Program-made: the position numbers and the translations under genes
Assembly: GCF_001590965.1 (NCBI RefSeq)
Contig: NZ_BCTW01000017.1
Location: 1-64,000 of the forward strand
DNA length: 64,000 nt
Source: Novosphingobium lentum NBRC 107847
GTDB taxonomy: Bacteria > Pseudomonadota > Alphaproteobacteria > Sphingomonadales > Sphingomonadaceae
Direction: 5' to 3'
The notes under the pieces: model-generated
What the model was told of the DNA's origin: nothing
Database searches by the model: none
What the model saw: only the letters and a program-made list of their open reading frames with translations
Part shown: positions 1 to 9,152 of the stretch, piece after piece
Numbering within the stretch: the first letter of the stretch is position 1
Layout: every line of letters starts with the position of its first letter

Positions 1-48
1 CGCTAAACCGCGGTTCCGTAAACCCTCCCCCGAACTGTCGGGGCACCT

Positions 49-78
49 GCCCGGCGATCGCAAGATCGCCGGGCTTTT
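49..78 (+). terminator. Intrinsic terminator of an upstream gene
   Basis: A perfect 11-bp stem (GCCCGGCGATC at 49-59 with GATCGCCGGGC at 64-74) closes a GCAA tetraloop and is followed directly by TTTT (75-78). It reads rightward, so it should end a transcript that enters the window from the left. The gene that it serves lies outside the window. Confidence 0.8.
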
Positions 79-153
79 CGCATGGGCCTTGGGCGATCGA
101 AACGCCGCGCAACACGATGGCGCGGCGACGACAACGCGACTAGGGCGTTGGCC

Positions 154-1797
154 ATGCTTCGCCTCACCGACCTGACGCTGCCGCTCGACCATGCGCCCGA
201 CGACCTGCCCGCCGCGATCTGCGCCCGCCTGGGCATCGCGCCCGCTGACCTGACGCGCCACGTGCTGGTCCGGCGCGGCAACGATGCGCGCAAGAAGTCA
301 GCGATCAAGCTGGTCTATACCGTCGATGTCGATGTGGCGGACGAGCCCGCACTGCTGGCGCGCTGGGCCGGCGATCCGCACGTGCGCCCCACCCCCGACA
401 CGAGCTACCGCTTCGTCGCGCCCATCGCGAGCGACCATGCCGGCCCCCGCCCGGTGGTGATCGGCACCGGCCCGTGCGGACTGCTCGCCGCGCTGGTGCT
501 CGCGCAGATGGGCCTGAAACCGATCATCGTCGAACGCGGCAAGGCGGTGCGCGAGCGGACCAAGGACACCTGGGGCCTGTGGCGGCGCAGCGTGCTCGAT
601 CCCGAATCCAACGTGCAGTTCGGCGAAGGCGGCGCGGGCACGTTTTCCGACGGCAAGCTTTACAGCCGGATCAAGGATCCGCGCCATCTCGGGCGCAAGG
701 TGCTGACCGAGTTCGTCAAGGCCGGCGCCCCGCCCGAGATCCTGACCGAAGCGCATCCGCACATCGGCACGTTCCGGCTGGTGACGATGGTGACCAGCAT
801 GCGCGAGACGATCGAGGCGCTGGGCGGCGAATACCGCTTCCAGACGCGCGTCGACGATTTCGACATCGCCACCGACGCCGACGGCACCCGCCGGATGCGC
901 GGGCTGCACCTCAGCACCGGCGACTACATTCCCGCCGAGCACGTGATTCTGGCGGTGGGCCACAGCGCGCGCGATACGTTCCAGGTGCTGTACGATCGCG
1001 GCGTGCATATCGAGGCCAAGGCCTTCGCGATCGGCCTGCGCATCGAACATCCGCAAAGCTGGATCGACAAGGCGCGCTATGGCCCGAACGCGGGCAACCC
1101 GATCCTCGGCGCGGCCGCCTACAGCCTGTCGCACCCGTGCAGCAACGGGCGCACCGTCTACAGCTTCTGCATGTGCCCAGGCGGAACCGTGGTGGCGGCA
1201 ACATCGGAAGCAGGCCGCGTCGTCACCAACGGGATGAGCCAGTATTCGCGCGCCGAGCGCAACGCCAATTCGGGCATCGTCGTCGATATCAGCCCCGAGC
1301 GCGACTATCCCGATCATCCGCTGGCGGGCATCGCATTCCAGCGCAATCTGGAATCGCTCGCCTACGTCGCGGGTGGTTCGACGTACCAGGCGCCGGGCCA
1401 GAAGCTGGGCGATTTCCTCAAGGGCCAGCCCTCGACCGCGTTCGGCAAGGTCATCCCGTCGTACAAGCCGGGCGTCCACCTGACCGATCTGGCCGCGTGC
1501 CTGCCACCGTTCGTGACCGAGGCGATCCGCGAGGCGCTACCAGTGTTCGGCCGCCAGATCCCCGGATACGATCATCCCGACGTGATCCTGACCGGGGTGG
1601 AGACGCGCAGTTCCTCACCGGTGCGGATCACGCGCGGCAAGGATTGCCAGAGCCTCAACACGCGCGGGCTGTACCCGGCGGGCGAAGGCGCGGGCTATGC
1701 CGGCGGCATCCTGTCGGCGGCGGTCGATGGCATCCGCATGGCCGAGGCGGTGGCGCTGAACCTGCTGGGCCAGCCCGCCGCTTCCGCAGCGGCATGA
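154..1797 (+). CDS. FAD-dependent dehydrogenase (COG2509-like)
   Basis: The 547-residue product is a predicted cytosolic flavoprotein of the uncharacterised FAD-dependent dehydrogenase family. A dinucleotide-binding loop GTGPCG lies at about residues 104-109, followed by an acidic strand end (IIVERG). A second conserved patch GEGGAGTFSDGKL follows. The C-terminus has the FAD-closing segment GLYPAGEGAGYAGG. The N-terminal 90 residues form the extra domain usual for this family. The frame is open further upstream to 82, but MLRLTDLTLP at 154 is the more natural start. The gene overlaps the next one by an ATGA junction, so the two flavoproteins are probably translated together. The substrate is unknown. 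Confidence 0.88.
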   Translation: MLRLTDLTLPLDHAPDDLPAAICARLGIAPADLTRHVLVRRGNDARKKSAIKLVYTVDVDVADEPALLARWAGDPHVRPTPDTSYRFVAPIASDHAGPRPVVIGTGPCGLLAALVLAQMGLKPIIVERGKAVRERTKDTWGLWRRSVLDPESNVQFGEGGAGTFSDGKLYSRIKDPRHLGRKVLTEFVKAGAPPEILTEAHPHIGTFRLVTMVTSMRETIEALGGEYRFQTRVDDFDIATDADGTRRMRGLHLSTGDYIPAEHVILAVGHSARDTFQVLYDRGVHIEAKAFAIGLRIEHPQSWIDKARYGPNAGNPILGAAAYSLSHPCSNGRTVYSFCMCPGGTVVAATSEAGRVVTNGMSQYSRAERNANSGIVVDISPERDYPDHPLAGIAFQRNLESLAYVAGGSTYQAPGQKLGDFLKGQPSTAFGKVIPSYKPGVHLTDLAACLPPFVTEAIREALPVFGRQIPGYDHPDVILTGVETRSSSPVRITRGKDCQSLNTRGLYPAGEGAGYAGGILSAAVDGIRMAEAVALNLLGQPAASAAA

Positions 1798-2984
1798 GCG
1801 CGGCCGGCGGAACCGCCCCCTACGACGCGATCATCCTGGGTGCGGGCGCGGCCGGGCTGTTTTGCGCCGCGATGGCCGGGCAGCGCGGACGCCGCGTGCT
1901 GCTGATCGACCATGCCGACGAGCCGGGCAAGAAGATCCTGATCTCGGGCGGCGGGCGCTGCAACTTCACCAACCTGGGCACCGCGCCCGACCGCTACCTG
2001 TCGCAGAACCCGCACTTCGCCAAGTCGGCGCTGGGGCGCTACACGGCGGACGATTTCGTCGCGCTGGTCGAAAGCCACGGCATCGCGTGGCACGAAAAGA
2101 CACTGGGCCAGCTGTTCTGCGACGGATCGGCGAGGGCGATCGTGGCGATGCTGCTGGCCGAATGCGCCAGAGGCGGCGTCGAGCTGTCATGCGGCCTGCC
2201 GATCGGCGCGGTCGATCATGCCGATGGGCAGTTCCGCGTGACGCTGGGCGCGCGCACCGCGACCGCGCCCGCACTGGTGATCGCCACCGGCGGGCCTTCG
2301 ATCCCCAAGATGGGCGCCACGGCCTTTGCCTATGACCTGGCGCGGCGCTTCGGGCTGAAAGTGGTCGAGCCGCGCCCGGCGCTGGTCCCGCTGACCTTGC
2401 GCGGCGAGGATATCCTGTTCCGCGAGCTGTCGGGCGTCGCCGCGCCGGTGGTGGCGCGCGCGGGCAAGGCTGCGTTCCGCGAGGCGGCGCTGTTCACGCA
2501 CCGGGGCTTGTCCGGTCCGGCGATCCTGCAGGTCTCGTCATACTGGCGCCACGGCGAGGCGATCGCCATCGACTTCCTGCCCGATACCGCGCCCGGCTGG
2601 CTGCGCGAGGCCAAGCGCGCCCGGCCGCGCACCGCCTTGCGCAAGCTGCTGGGCGAGCGCCTGCCCGATCGGCTGGCCGCGACGCTGGCCGATCAGCTGG
2701 GCATGGCCGGCGAAATCGGCACAGCGACCGACCGCGCCTTGGCCGAAGCGGAATCGCGGCTGGCCGACTGGCGCTTCACCCCCAGCGGCAGCGAAGGCTT
2801 TGCCAAAGCCGAAGTCACCGCCGGCGGGATCAGCACCGACGGCCTGTCGTCGCGAACGATGGAAGCGCGCAAGGTGCCGGGGCTGTACGTGATCGGCGAG
2901 GCAGTGGACGTCACCGGCTGGCTGGGCGGCTACAACTTCCAGTGGGCCTGGGCGAGCGGATGGGCGGCGGGGATGGCGGTTTGA
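1794..2984 (+). CDS. NAD(P)/FAD-dependent oxidoreductase, HI0933/BaiN family
   Basis: The 396-residue protein starts at the ATG inside the ATGA overlap with the preceding flavoprotein gene. The FAD-binding loop GAGAAG is at about residues 16-21. The family signature SGGGRCNFTN follows near residue 50, and the C-terminus carries GEAVDVTGWLGGYNFQWA. These motifs and the length fit the HI0933-like family, which includes bile-acid-related BaiN and putative RdsA proteins. The physiological substrate of most members is not known. The reading frame stays open for more than 1.3 kb upstream of the start, but that part is a composition-driven shadow of the previous gene. Confidence 0.9.
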   Translation: MSAAGGTAPYDAIILGAGAAGLFCAAMAGQRGRRVLLIDHADEPGKKILISGGGRCNFTNLGTAPDRYLSQNPHFAKSALGRYTADDFVALVESHGIAWHEKTLGQLFCDGSARAIVAMLLAECARGGVELSCGLPIGAVDHADGQFRVTLGARTATAPALVIATGGPSIPKMGATAFAYDLARRFGLKVVEPRPALVPLTLRGEDILFRELSGVAAPVVARAGKAAFREAALFTHRGLSGPAILQVSSYWRHGEAIAIDFLPDTAPGWLREAKRARPRTALRKLLGERLPDRLAATLADQLGMAGEIGTATDRALAEAESRLADWRFTPSGSEGFAKAEVTAGGISTDGLSSRTMEARKVPGLYVIGEAVDVTGWLGGYNFQWAWASGWAAGMAV

Positions 2985-3024
2985 TACGGTAGCGGCGGGC
3001 TTGGTTTTCCGCGCTCCACCCCGA

Positions 3025-3696
3025 TCAAATCATCTTCGCGAACCAGATCACGTGCTTCGCGCCCTTGCCGTTGCTGCGCGCGCGCACGAACACCTGGTCG
3101 ATATCGAAGCCCGCCTTGCGCAGCTTGCCCATGAACGCGTCATCGCGCGCGGCAGACCAGATCGCCAGCACGCCGCCGGGGCGCAGCGCCTTGCGTGCCG
3201 CCTGCAGCCCGCGCCGCGAATAGAGCATGCCGTTGGCACCGCGCACCAGACCGTCGGGGCCGTTATCGACATCGAGCAGGATCGCGTCATATTCGTTGGT
3301 GGCGTAGGCGATCTCTTCCACCACATCGCCCATGATCAGCGACACGCGCGGATCGTCGAGACAGCCGGCTTCCAGCGCCGCCATCGGGCCCCGCGCCCAC
3401 TGGATGATTTCGGGCACCAGTTCGGCCACCGTGATCCGCGCATCCTGCCCCAGCACGCCCAGCGCCGCGCGCAAGGTAAAGCCCATGCCATAGCCGCCGA
3501 TCAGCAGGCGCGGGCTTTTGCGCCCTTCCAGCCGCTCGCAGGTCATGGTGGCGAGCGCTTCTTCCGATCCGCTCATCCGCGTGCTCATCAGTTCGTTGCG
3601 GTCGAGCACGATCATGTGGTCGGCGCCGTGCCGGTACAGGCGCAGTTCCTCGCCGCCTGGCACCAGCGCGGTGCCGATCAGTTCGCGTGGGATCAA
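3025..3696 (-). CDS. Spermidine-synthase-like SAM-fold protein
   Basis: The 223-residue product has the methyltransferase-type fold of the spermidine synthase family. LLIGGYGMGFTLRAAL (about residues 64-79) is the nucleotide-binding loop, and AILLDVDNGPDGLV lies where spermidine synthases have their catalytic aspartates. It ends soon after the Rossmann core. True polyamine synthesis is therefore uncertain, and a generic fused MnmC/SpeE-like methyltransferase is also possible. The start is TTG at 3696, with AAGGA about nine bases upstream. It is convergent with the flavoprotein pair and divergent from the tadG-like gene. Confidence 0.8.
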   Translation of the reverse strand: MIPRELIGTALVPGGEELRLYRHGADHMIVLDRNELMSTRMSGSEEALATMTCERLEGRKSPRLLIGGYGMGFTLRAALGVLGQDARITVAELVPEIIQWARGPMAALEAGCLDDPRVSLIMGDVVEEIAYATNEYDAILLDVDNGPDGLVRGANGMLYSRRGLQAARKALRPGGVLAIWSAARDDAFMGKLRKAGFDIDQVFVRARSNGKGAKHVIWFAKMI

Positions 3697-4103
3697 GCGT
3701 GCTTATCCTTCGACATAGATGCCTCCTCGCGGCCCGGCCCGCGCCCCGGGTGCCACCGCGAACGGGCCCTTAGCATGGGCATCGGCCGGACAGAAGCGGC
3801 GCGGGCCAGCCTGTCGCGCGCCGGCCGGATGCGATCGATCGGGAAAAGGATCACCATGCGTAATGCCAAAATCCAATCTGTGAAAACTGGTTAATCATTC
3901 GCCTTCACCATTCCCCTATAAATGGTAAACTATGCTTGGATCGTTTAAGCATCCTGCGCATCTATAGGACAGATAAGGAATATTATAGTCAACGCATCGT
4001 TTACCATTACGTGCTATCGTTCCTTAATCTTGGCCTCCGCGTAAACGCTTTCTTAGTGACTTGTCCCCATATTGCAGAGTGAACAACAGGGGCCGAGGTT
4101 TTT
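3697..4103. promoter_or_regulatory. AT-richer promoter region of the TadG/TadE genes
   Basis: This 407-bp gap has no convincing gene and is visibly richer in A+T than its flanks. It contains TGGTTAA at 3888-3894, which reads TTAACCA on the other strand. It also has a palindrome with arms ACCATT (3907-3912) and AATGGT (3921-3926), and a further copy of the half-site as TTTACCATT at 4000-4008. Repeated near-identical half-sites of this kind suggest a regulator-binding region. The similarity to the CtrA half-site TTAACCAT is suggestive only. No clear -35/-10 pair was chosen. Confidence 0.4.
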
Positions 4104-6083
4104 ATGCGTAGGTTTGGACAGCACGGGGCGCCGCTGCCGATGGCGGTGGGCCAACTTGCCGGCGATACCGCAGGCAACATCCTTCCGCTTGCAGCGCTTT
4201 CGATGCTCGTGCTGGCCGGCCTGGTCGGCAGCGGGATCGACATGGGCCGCACCTATCGCGTGCAGAACCGCCTTCAGGCCTCGTGCGATGCCGCCGTGCT
4301 CGCCGGCCGTCGTGGCGTCACCACCGGCGGCTTCGATGACACCGCCAAGGCGCAGGCGGTCAACTACTTCAACGTCAACTACGACCAGACGCAGCAGGGT
4401 TCGTACAACACGGTGTTCAATCCGACGACGACCGACAATGGCAAAACGATCACCGCGACGGTATCGACCACGGTCGACATGCTGGTGCTGCAGCTGTTCG
4501 GCAAGCGCACCACGACGGTGCATACGACATGTTCGTCGACCATGGGCGTGGGCAACACCGACGTCACGTTCGTGCTCGATACGACGGGGTCGATGGCGAA
4601 CTACCTGCCCAACACCACCACCACCAAGATTTCCGCGCTGCAGACGGCGGTAAAGAACTTCTACACCACCATCTCCACCGCGACGACCGGCACCAACGCC
4701 CGCGTCCGTTATGCCTTCGTGCCGTACAGTTCGACGGTGAACGTGGGCAAGTTGCTCAAACCCGAATACCTCGTCGACAAGATGAACGTCCAGTCGCGCG
4801 CGCCGGTGTTCGTGACGACCACCACGCAGCAGTTCCAGGGCTGGGGCACGCCGGTCAACTCGAGCAGTTCGGCGTACAGCAACACGTCCAATTCCAGCAC
4901 GTCGCTCTATTCCAGCACCGGCTACAGCACCAGCAGCGCCTGCACTGCGGCTTCGCCAGCAGCAACAGCCTGGGCGAACAACGGTTCGTCTTCCTCCAGC
5001 ACCAGCACCACCACGAACGGCAGCGGGCAGCAGGTGGTGACCACGACCACGTCGCAACCGCAGCGCATGACGCAGTACACCTGCACCAAGTCCAACACCA
5101 AATACTACATCTACTATTACTATACCAGCCGTACGTATTACACGTACGCCTACGCCACCAGCGACCCCATCTACAAGACGATCACCAACACCAACTTCGA
5201 TCACTGGGACTACAAGCAGGTCAACTACGACGTCAGCCAGTTCAAGAAGTTTGTCGCGACGACGACGCCGACCGGCTCCAACGGAACGGACCAGTCGACC
5301 ACGTGGAGCGGCTGCATCGAGGAACGCCAGACGGTGTCTGAACCCACGTTCGCGTTCTCGTCGATCACCGGCATCACGCCGACCGGCGCCAACGATCTCG
5401 ACATCGACACCGCGCCCGTCGCCGACGACGACAGCACCAAGTGGGCGCCGATGTGGGGCGAAGTCGCCTACTATCGCACCGACAGCTACGGCAACGTCTC
5501 GAACGCGCTGGTCACCAACTATGGCGGCCAGTTGCTCGACTCGAACAACAGCAACAAGCCGTACTGCCCGGTTGCCGCGCAAACGCTGCAGGGGATGACC
5601 AGTGGCCAGTTCACGTCCTACGTCAACACGCTCACGCCCACCGGCGCCACCTATCACGACATCGGCATGACCTGGGGCGCGCGCATCGCTTCGCCCGACG
5701 GCATCTTCAAGTCGATCGTCAACGATCCGCCGGCCAACGGCGGCAACGTGGCCCGTCACGTGATCTTCATGACCGATGGTATCATGGAGCCCAACCAGTA
5801 CGTGTCGCAGGCCTGGGGCATCGAATACCTCGACCGCCGCATCACCGACGACGGGGTGACCGATGACGCCACCCGCCATGCCAGCCGACTGCGGGCGGTC
5901 TGCGACGCGATCAAGTCCAAGGGCATCCGCATCTGGGTCATCGGCTACACCACTGCGCTGACGTCGGACCTCAACTACTGCGCGTCCGCCAACAGCAGCT
6001 ACACCACCAGCACGGCGTCGGGCATCAACTCGGCCTTCCAGGACATCGCCAAGCAGGTCGGCGAACTGCGGGTGACCCAGTGA
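4104..6083 (+). CDS. TadG-like protein with von Willebrand A domain
   Basis: The 659-residue protein has the typical TadG arrangement. A short cytoplasmic N-terminus precedes one membrane helix (about residues 25-45, ILPLAALSMLVLAGLVGSG), then the conserved DMGRTYRVQNRLQASCDAAVLAGR segment in which pseudopilin-like TadE/TadG proteins anchor. A von Willebrand A domain follows, with a metal-ion site DTTGS at 159-163 and a later strand VIFMTDG. Between them is a long insertion (about residues 255-370) very rich in Ser, Thr, Asn and Tyr, encoded at about 4860-5200. The gene leads a three-gene unit; its TGA overlaps the GTG start of the next gene. A surface-adhesion or pilus-assembly role is inferred from the family. 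Confidence 0.85.
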   Translation: MRRFGQHGAPLPMAVGQLAGDTAGNILPLAALSMLVLAGLVGSGIDMGRTYRVQNRLQASCDAAVLAGRRGVTTGGFDDTAKAQAVNYFNVNYDQTQQGSYNTVFNPTTTDNGKTITATVSTTVDMLVLQLFGKRTTTVHTTCSSTMGVGNTDVTFVLDTTGSMANYLPNTTTTKISALQTAVKNFYTTISTATTGTNARVRYAFVPYSSTVNVGKLLKPEYLVDKMNVQSRAPVFVTTTTQQFQGWGTPVNSSSSAYSNTSNSSTSLYSSTGYSTSSACTAASPAATAWANNGSSSSSTSTTTNGSGQQVVTTTTSQPQRMTQYTCTKSNTKYYIYYYYTSRTYYTYAYATSDPIYKTITNTNFDHWDYKQVNYDVSQFKKFVATTTPTGSNGTDQSTTWSGCIEERQTVSEPTFAFSSITGITPTGANDLDIDTAPVADDDSTKWAPMWGEVAYYRTDSYGNVSNALVTNYGGQLLDSNNSNKPYCPVAAQTLQGMTSGQFTSYVNTLTPTGATYHDIGMTWGARIASPDGIFKSIVNDPPANGGNVARHVIFMTDGIMEPNQYVSQAWGIEYLDRRITDDGVTDDATRHASRLRAVCDAIKSKGIRIWVIGYTTALTSDLNYCASANSSYTTSTASGINSAFQDIAKQVGELRVTQ

Positions 6084-6727
6084 GGCGGCTTTCGGCGAAG
6101 GCGCTCCGGGCCTTGCACCATCGCGCCCTGCGCGGTCGTGCAGCCGGGGGTGCAGCCGGGCTGGCGCGCGATGCGCGGGGCGCGGCAGCACTGGAATTCG
6201 CGCTGGTCGCCCCGCTGTTCTTCACGCTGATATTCGGCATCTTCGACATGGGCCAGGTGGTTTACGGCAAGGCGGTGCTGGATGGCGCGGTCCAGCAGGC
6301 GGCGCGCGACAACTCGCTGGAATCGGCCAACACCACCGCTGCCGATGCGTTCGTGAAGAAGATCGTGGGCCCGGTTCTGCCCGGCGTGACACTGGCATCG
6401 ACGCGATCGAGCTATTACGATTTCAACGACATCCTGCGGCCGGAAAAGTACAACGACGCCAACAAGGACGGCAAGTGCGACAACGGCGAAGCCTATACCG
6501 ACGAGAACGGTGACGGGCACTGGAATGCCGACGTCGGCAAAAGCGACAACGGCGGCGCCAACGACGTGGTCGTGTACAAGGTCGTCGCCACGTTCAAGCC
6601 GCTGTTCTCCATTCCGTTCCTGCCCAACAAGTGGACCACGCAGCGCGTCAGCGCGGTGGCGGTGAAGAAGAACCAGCCGTTCGCCTACCAGGCGTCCTAT
6701 GGCAACGCTGCGGGAACTTGCCCATGA
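6080..6727 (+). CDS. TadE-family protein with EF-hand-like motif
   Basis: The 215-residue TadE-type protein starts with GTG inside the stop codon of the preceding gene. Its core is RDARGAAALEFALVAPLFF followed by a hydrophobic helix (about residues 35-60) and KAVLDGAVQQAARD, the pseudopilin-like N-terminal pattern with a conserved glutamate after the cleavage-type glycine/alanine. The soluble domain contains DANKDGKCDNGE and DENGDGHWN (about residues 130-155), two acidic loops with calcium-binding EF-hand or dockerin spacing. This is unusual for TadE and suggests metal-dependent folding or assembly. The stop overlaps the next start (ATGA). Confidence 0.83.
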   Translation: MRRLSAKALRALHHRALRGRAAGGAAGLARDARGAAALEFALVAPLFFTLIFGIFDMGQVVYGKAVLDGAVQQAARDNSLESANTTAADAFVKKIVGPVLPGVTLASTRSSYYDFNDILRPEKYNDANKDGKCDNGEAYTDENGDGHWNADVGKSDNGGANDVVVYKVVATFKPLFSIPFLPNKWTTQRVSAVAVKKNQPFAYQASYGNAAGTCP

Positions 6728-7425
6728 CCATCGTCCTCTCCTCGTGCCGGAAGCCGGCGTGGCGCGCCGGCCGTCTCCCCCGGTTCGCGCGTGCGCTGAT
6801 CCGCGACGAGGTGGCCGCATCGGTCATGGAATTCGCACTCATCCTGCCGATCCTGATGACCCTGGGCATGTACGGCGTGGAACTGACCTACATGGCCGCG
6901 ACCAACCTCGAGATCAGCCAGATCGCGCTGTCGGTGGCCGACAACGCCTCGCGGCTCGAGCAGACCAACAACAGCAGCGTCACCCCCACCGTGACCGAGG
7001 CGGACGTAAATTCGGTGATGACCGGCGCGCTCGACGAAGGGCAGGGCATCAGCTTCAAGACCAACGGCAAGGTCATCCTCACCAGCCTGGAAAAGGATAC
7101 CGCCACCGGCAAGCAGTACATCCACTGGCAGCGCTGCACCGGCAGCTACGTCGCCGCATCGCGCTATGGCAACGACAGCACCAAGAACGGGCTGAACGGC
7201 CCGGCGATCACCGGCATGGGCAGCGGCGCCACCAAGGTTACGGCCGCCGCCAACTCGGCGGTGATGTTCGCCGAAGTCTATTACAACTACCACGGCCTGT
7301 TCGGCACGCTGTTCACCAAGAACATCGTGTTCAAGCGCGAAGCGGCGTTCATCATCAGGGACGTGCGCAACCTGACCACCGGCGTGACATCGAGCAGCGG
7401 CGTCACCCCTTCAAGCTGCACCTGA
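6724..7425 (+). CDS. TadE-like membrane-anchored protein
   Basis: The 233-residue product is a second TadE/TadF-like protein, coupled by an ATGA overlap to the gene before it. After a basic N-terminus it has SVMEFALILPILMTLGMYGVELTYM (a conserved glutamate followed by one membrane helix, about residues 35-60). The soluble domain that follows matches no other family I recognise. It closes the three-gene unit and meets kdsA tail to tail, 15 bp away. No CpaF ATPase, prepilin peptidase or secretin gene is present here, so the assembly partners must lie elsewhere, or the set works on its own. Confidence 0.8.
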   Translation: MTIVLSSCRKPAWRAGRLPRFARALIRDEVAASVMEFALILPILMTLGMYGVELTYMAATNLEISQIALSVADNASRLEQTNNSSVTPTVTEADVNSVMTGALDEGQGISFKTNGKVILTSLEKDTATGKQYIHWQRCTGSYVAASRYGNDSTKNGLNGPAITGMGSGATKVTAAANSAVMFAEVYYNYHGLFGTLFTKNIVFKREAAFIIRDVRNLTTGVTSSSGVTPSSCT

Positions 7426-7440
7426 GCGGAAAGGGCATGA

Positions 7441-8295
7441 TCAGACCGGGCGCTTGACCACCTCGTCGATCGCCTTGACCTGTTCGAGGAAGCCCTCGAG
7501 ATCGGCCAATGCCAGCGCGCTTGGGCCATCGCATCGGGCCCGGGCCGGATCGGGATGCGCTTCAACGAACAGGCCTGCCAGCCCCAGCGCCATGCCACTG
7601 CGCGCCAGCGCCGCCGCCTGCGATCCTCGTCCATCGGCGCTGTCGGCCCGGCCGCCGGGCTTCTGCAGCGCATGGGTCACATCGAACACCACCGGCGCAT
7701 AGGCCTTCATCAGGTCCATCCCCAGCATATCGACGACCAAGTTGTTGTAACCGAAACTGCTGCCGCGTTCGCACAGCATCACCCGGTCGCAGTCACATTC
7801 GGCGAACTTGGCGATGATGTGGCGCATCTCCTCCGGCGCGAGGAACTGCGGCTTCTTGACGTTGACGATCGCACCGGTGGCCTTGGCCGCCCGGGCCATC
7901 GCCGCGACCAGATCGGTCTGGCGGGCAAGGAACGCCGGAAGCTGGATCACATCGGCCACTTGCGCCACCGGCCCCGCCTGCCAGGGTTCGTGAACATCGG
8001 TGAGCACGGGCACGCCGAAGCGGCTTTTCACTTCGGCCAGCAGTTCCAGCCCCGCATCAAGGCCGGGGCCGCGGAACGAGGCGATCGATGACCGGTTGGC
8101 CTTGTCGAAGCTGGCCTTGAACACGAAGGGTATGCCCAGACGCGCGGTCACATCGACGAAGTGCGCCGCGACATCCAGCAGGATATCGCGGCCTTCGATC
8201 ACGTTCATCCCGCCGATCAGCACGAACGGGCGATCGTTGGCGAATGTGATGCCGTTGGCGGTAGCGATGGCGGGGGCGATGGCCTGCTGGTTCAT
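7441..8295 (-). CDS. kdsA: KdsA, 3-deoxy-8-phosphooctulonate synthase
   Basis: KdsA condenses arabinose 5-phosphate with phosphoenolpyruvate to give Kdo 8-phosphate in the cytoplasm. The 284-residue length matches the E. coli enzyme. Diagnostic segments are present: [53 protein letters not shown] and [20 protein letters not shown]. The early motif reads GGMNV, with asparagine at the position that is cysteine in metal-dependent enzymes, so this should be the metal-independent class. It is the last gene of the kdsD-kdsB-kdsA unit and is nine bases behind kdsB. In this setting it supplies Kdo for the capsule linker as well as for lipopolysaccharide. Confidence 0.97.
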   Translation of the reverse strand: MNQQAIAPAIATANGITFANDRPFVLIGGMNVIEGRDILLDVAAHFVDVTARLGIPFVFKASFDKANRSSIASFRGPGLDAGLELLAEVKSRFGVPVLTDVHEPWQAGPVAQVADVIQLPAFLARQTDLVAAMARAAKATGAIVNVKKPQFLAPEEMRHIIAKFAECDCDRVMLCERGSSFGYNNLVVDMLGMDLMKAYAPVVFDVTHALQKPGGRADSADGRGSQAAALARSGMALGLAGLFVEAHPDPARARCDGPSALALADLEGFLEQVKAIDEVVKRPV

Positions 8296-8304
8296 GGCCG
8301 TGCC

Positions 8305-9144
8305 CTAGTCGATACCGCGCTGGCGCAAAACCGCCTCGATCGCGGGAACGTCGCCGGGGTTGTTGAGCTCGATGCAGTCCCAGCCGATCGGCTCGAACGG
8401 GACCACTCTGATCGGCCGCCCGGTTTCGAGGAAGCGCAACTGCTCCAGCCCTTCCAGTTCCTCGAGCGATGAGGGTTCCAGCCCGGCGTACAGCGCCAAC
8501 GCCTCGGGCCGGTAGGCATAGACGCCGAGATGCAGGAATACATGGTCATGCGCGCGGGTCGCCAGCGCATCGGGCACATGCGGCAGGACGCGCTTGGAGA
8601 AATAGAGCGCATGGCCCGCACGGTTCGCCACCACGGTCGTACCGCCGACGCGGCCCTGGGACTGGTCGTGCACCAGATGGGCGTATGTGCTGGCCGAACA
8701 GCGCAACGCAGGTGTGGCCATGATCGCATCGCGATCGGCCACCAGCCCTGCCACCAGCCCTTCGACCACGAACGTCGGCGTCAGCGGGGCGTCGCCCTGC
8801 AGGTTGACGACGATCTCCGCGACATCGGTCAGGTCGCGGCCCAACACCTGCAACGCATCGGCGCAACGTTCGGTGCCGTTGCGGCAATCGGGCGAGGTCA
8901 TCACGACCTGTCCGCCGAACGCCGCTACCGCGTCGGCGATGCGATCGTCATCGGTTGCGACCCACACGGCGGCCGCGCCGGGAATGGCCCTGCCCGCGTC
9001 CCAACTGCGCTGGATCAGCGATTTGGCCATGCCGCCCGCGCCGGTCAGGCAGGCCAGCGGCTTGCCCGGATAGCGCGACGATTGGTAGCGCGCCGGGATG
9101 ATCACGGCAAATCGCGCACCCGCTTGCGGCACCGGGTGACTCAA
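8305..9144 (-). CDS. kdsB: KdsB, CMP-Kdo synthetase
   Basis: KdsB couples CTP and Kdo to form CMP-Kdo, the donor for lipopolysaccharide and for KpsC/KpsS. The N-terminus has the nucleotidyltransferase motif VIIPARYQSSRYPGKPL, followed by VWVATDDDRI, VVNLQGDAPL and, near the end, the conserved IGWDCIELNNPGDV. The open frame runs far upstream through kdsD, so the start is not obvious. I chose TTG at 9144, which is preceded by GAGCGAG and sits just past the kdsD stop, giving 279 residues. GTG codons at 9132 and 9105 are alternatives that give about 275 and 266 residues. Confidence 0.93.
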   Translation of the reverse strand: MSHPVPQAGARFAVIIPARYQSSRYPGKPLACLTGAGGMAKSLIQRSWDAGRAIPGAAAVWVATDDDRIADAVAAFGGQVVMTSPDCRNGTERCADALQVLGRDLTDVAEIVVNLQGDAPLTPTFVVEGLVAGLVADRDAIMATPALRCSASTYAHLVHDQSQGRVGGTTVVANRAGHALYFSKRVLPHVPDALATRAHDHVFLHLGVYAYRPEALALYAGLEPSSLEELEGLEQLRFLETGRPIRVVPFEPIGWDCIELNNPGDVPAIEAVLRQRGID

Positions 9145-9152
9145 TGGCTCGC

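Noticed and set aside
474..1793. Upstream extension of the BaiN-like frame
   Set aside because: The flavoprotein motif starts just after ATG 1794. The upstream residues are an Arg-rich out-of-frame reading of the preceding gene.
4053..6191. 712-codon open frame on the minus strand
   Set aside because: It is a shadow of the TadG-like gene; the opposite strand has the von Willebrand A motifs.
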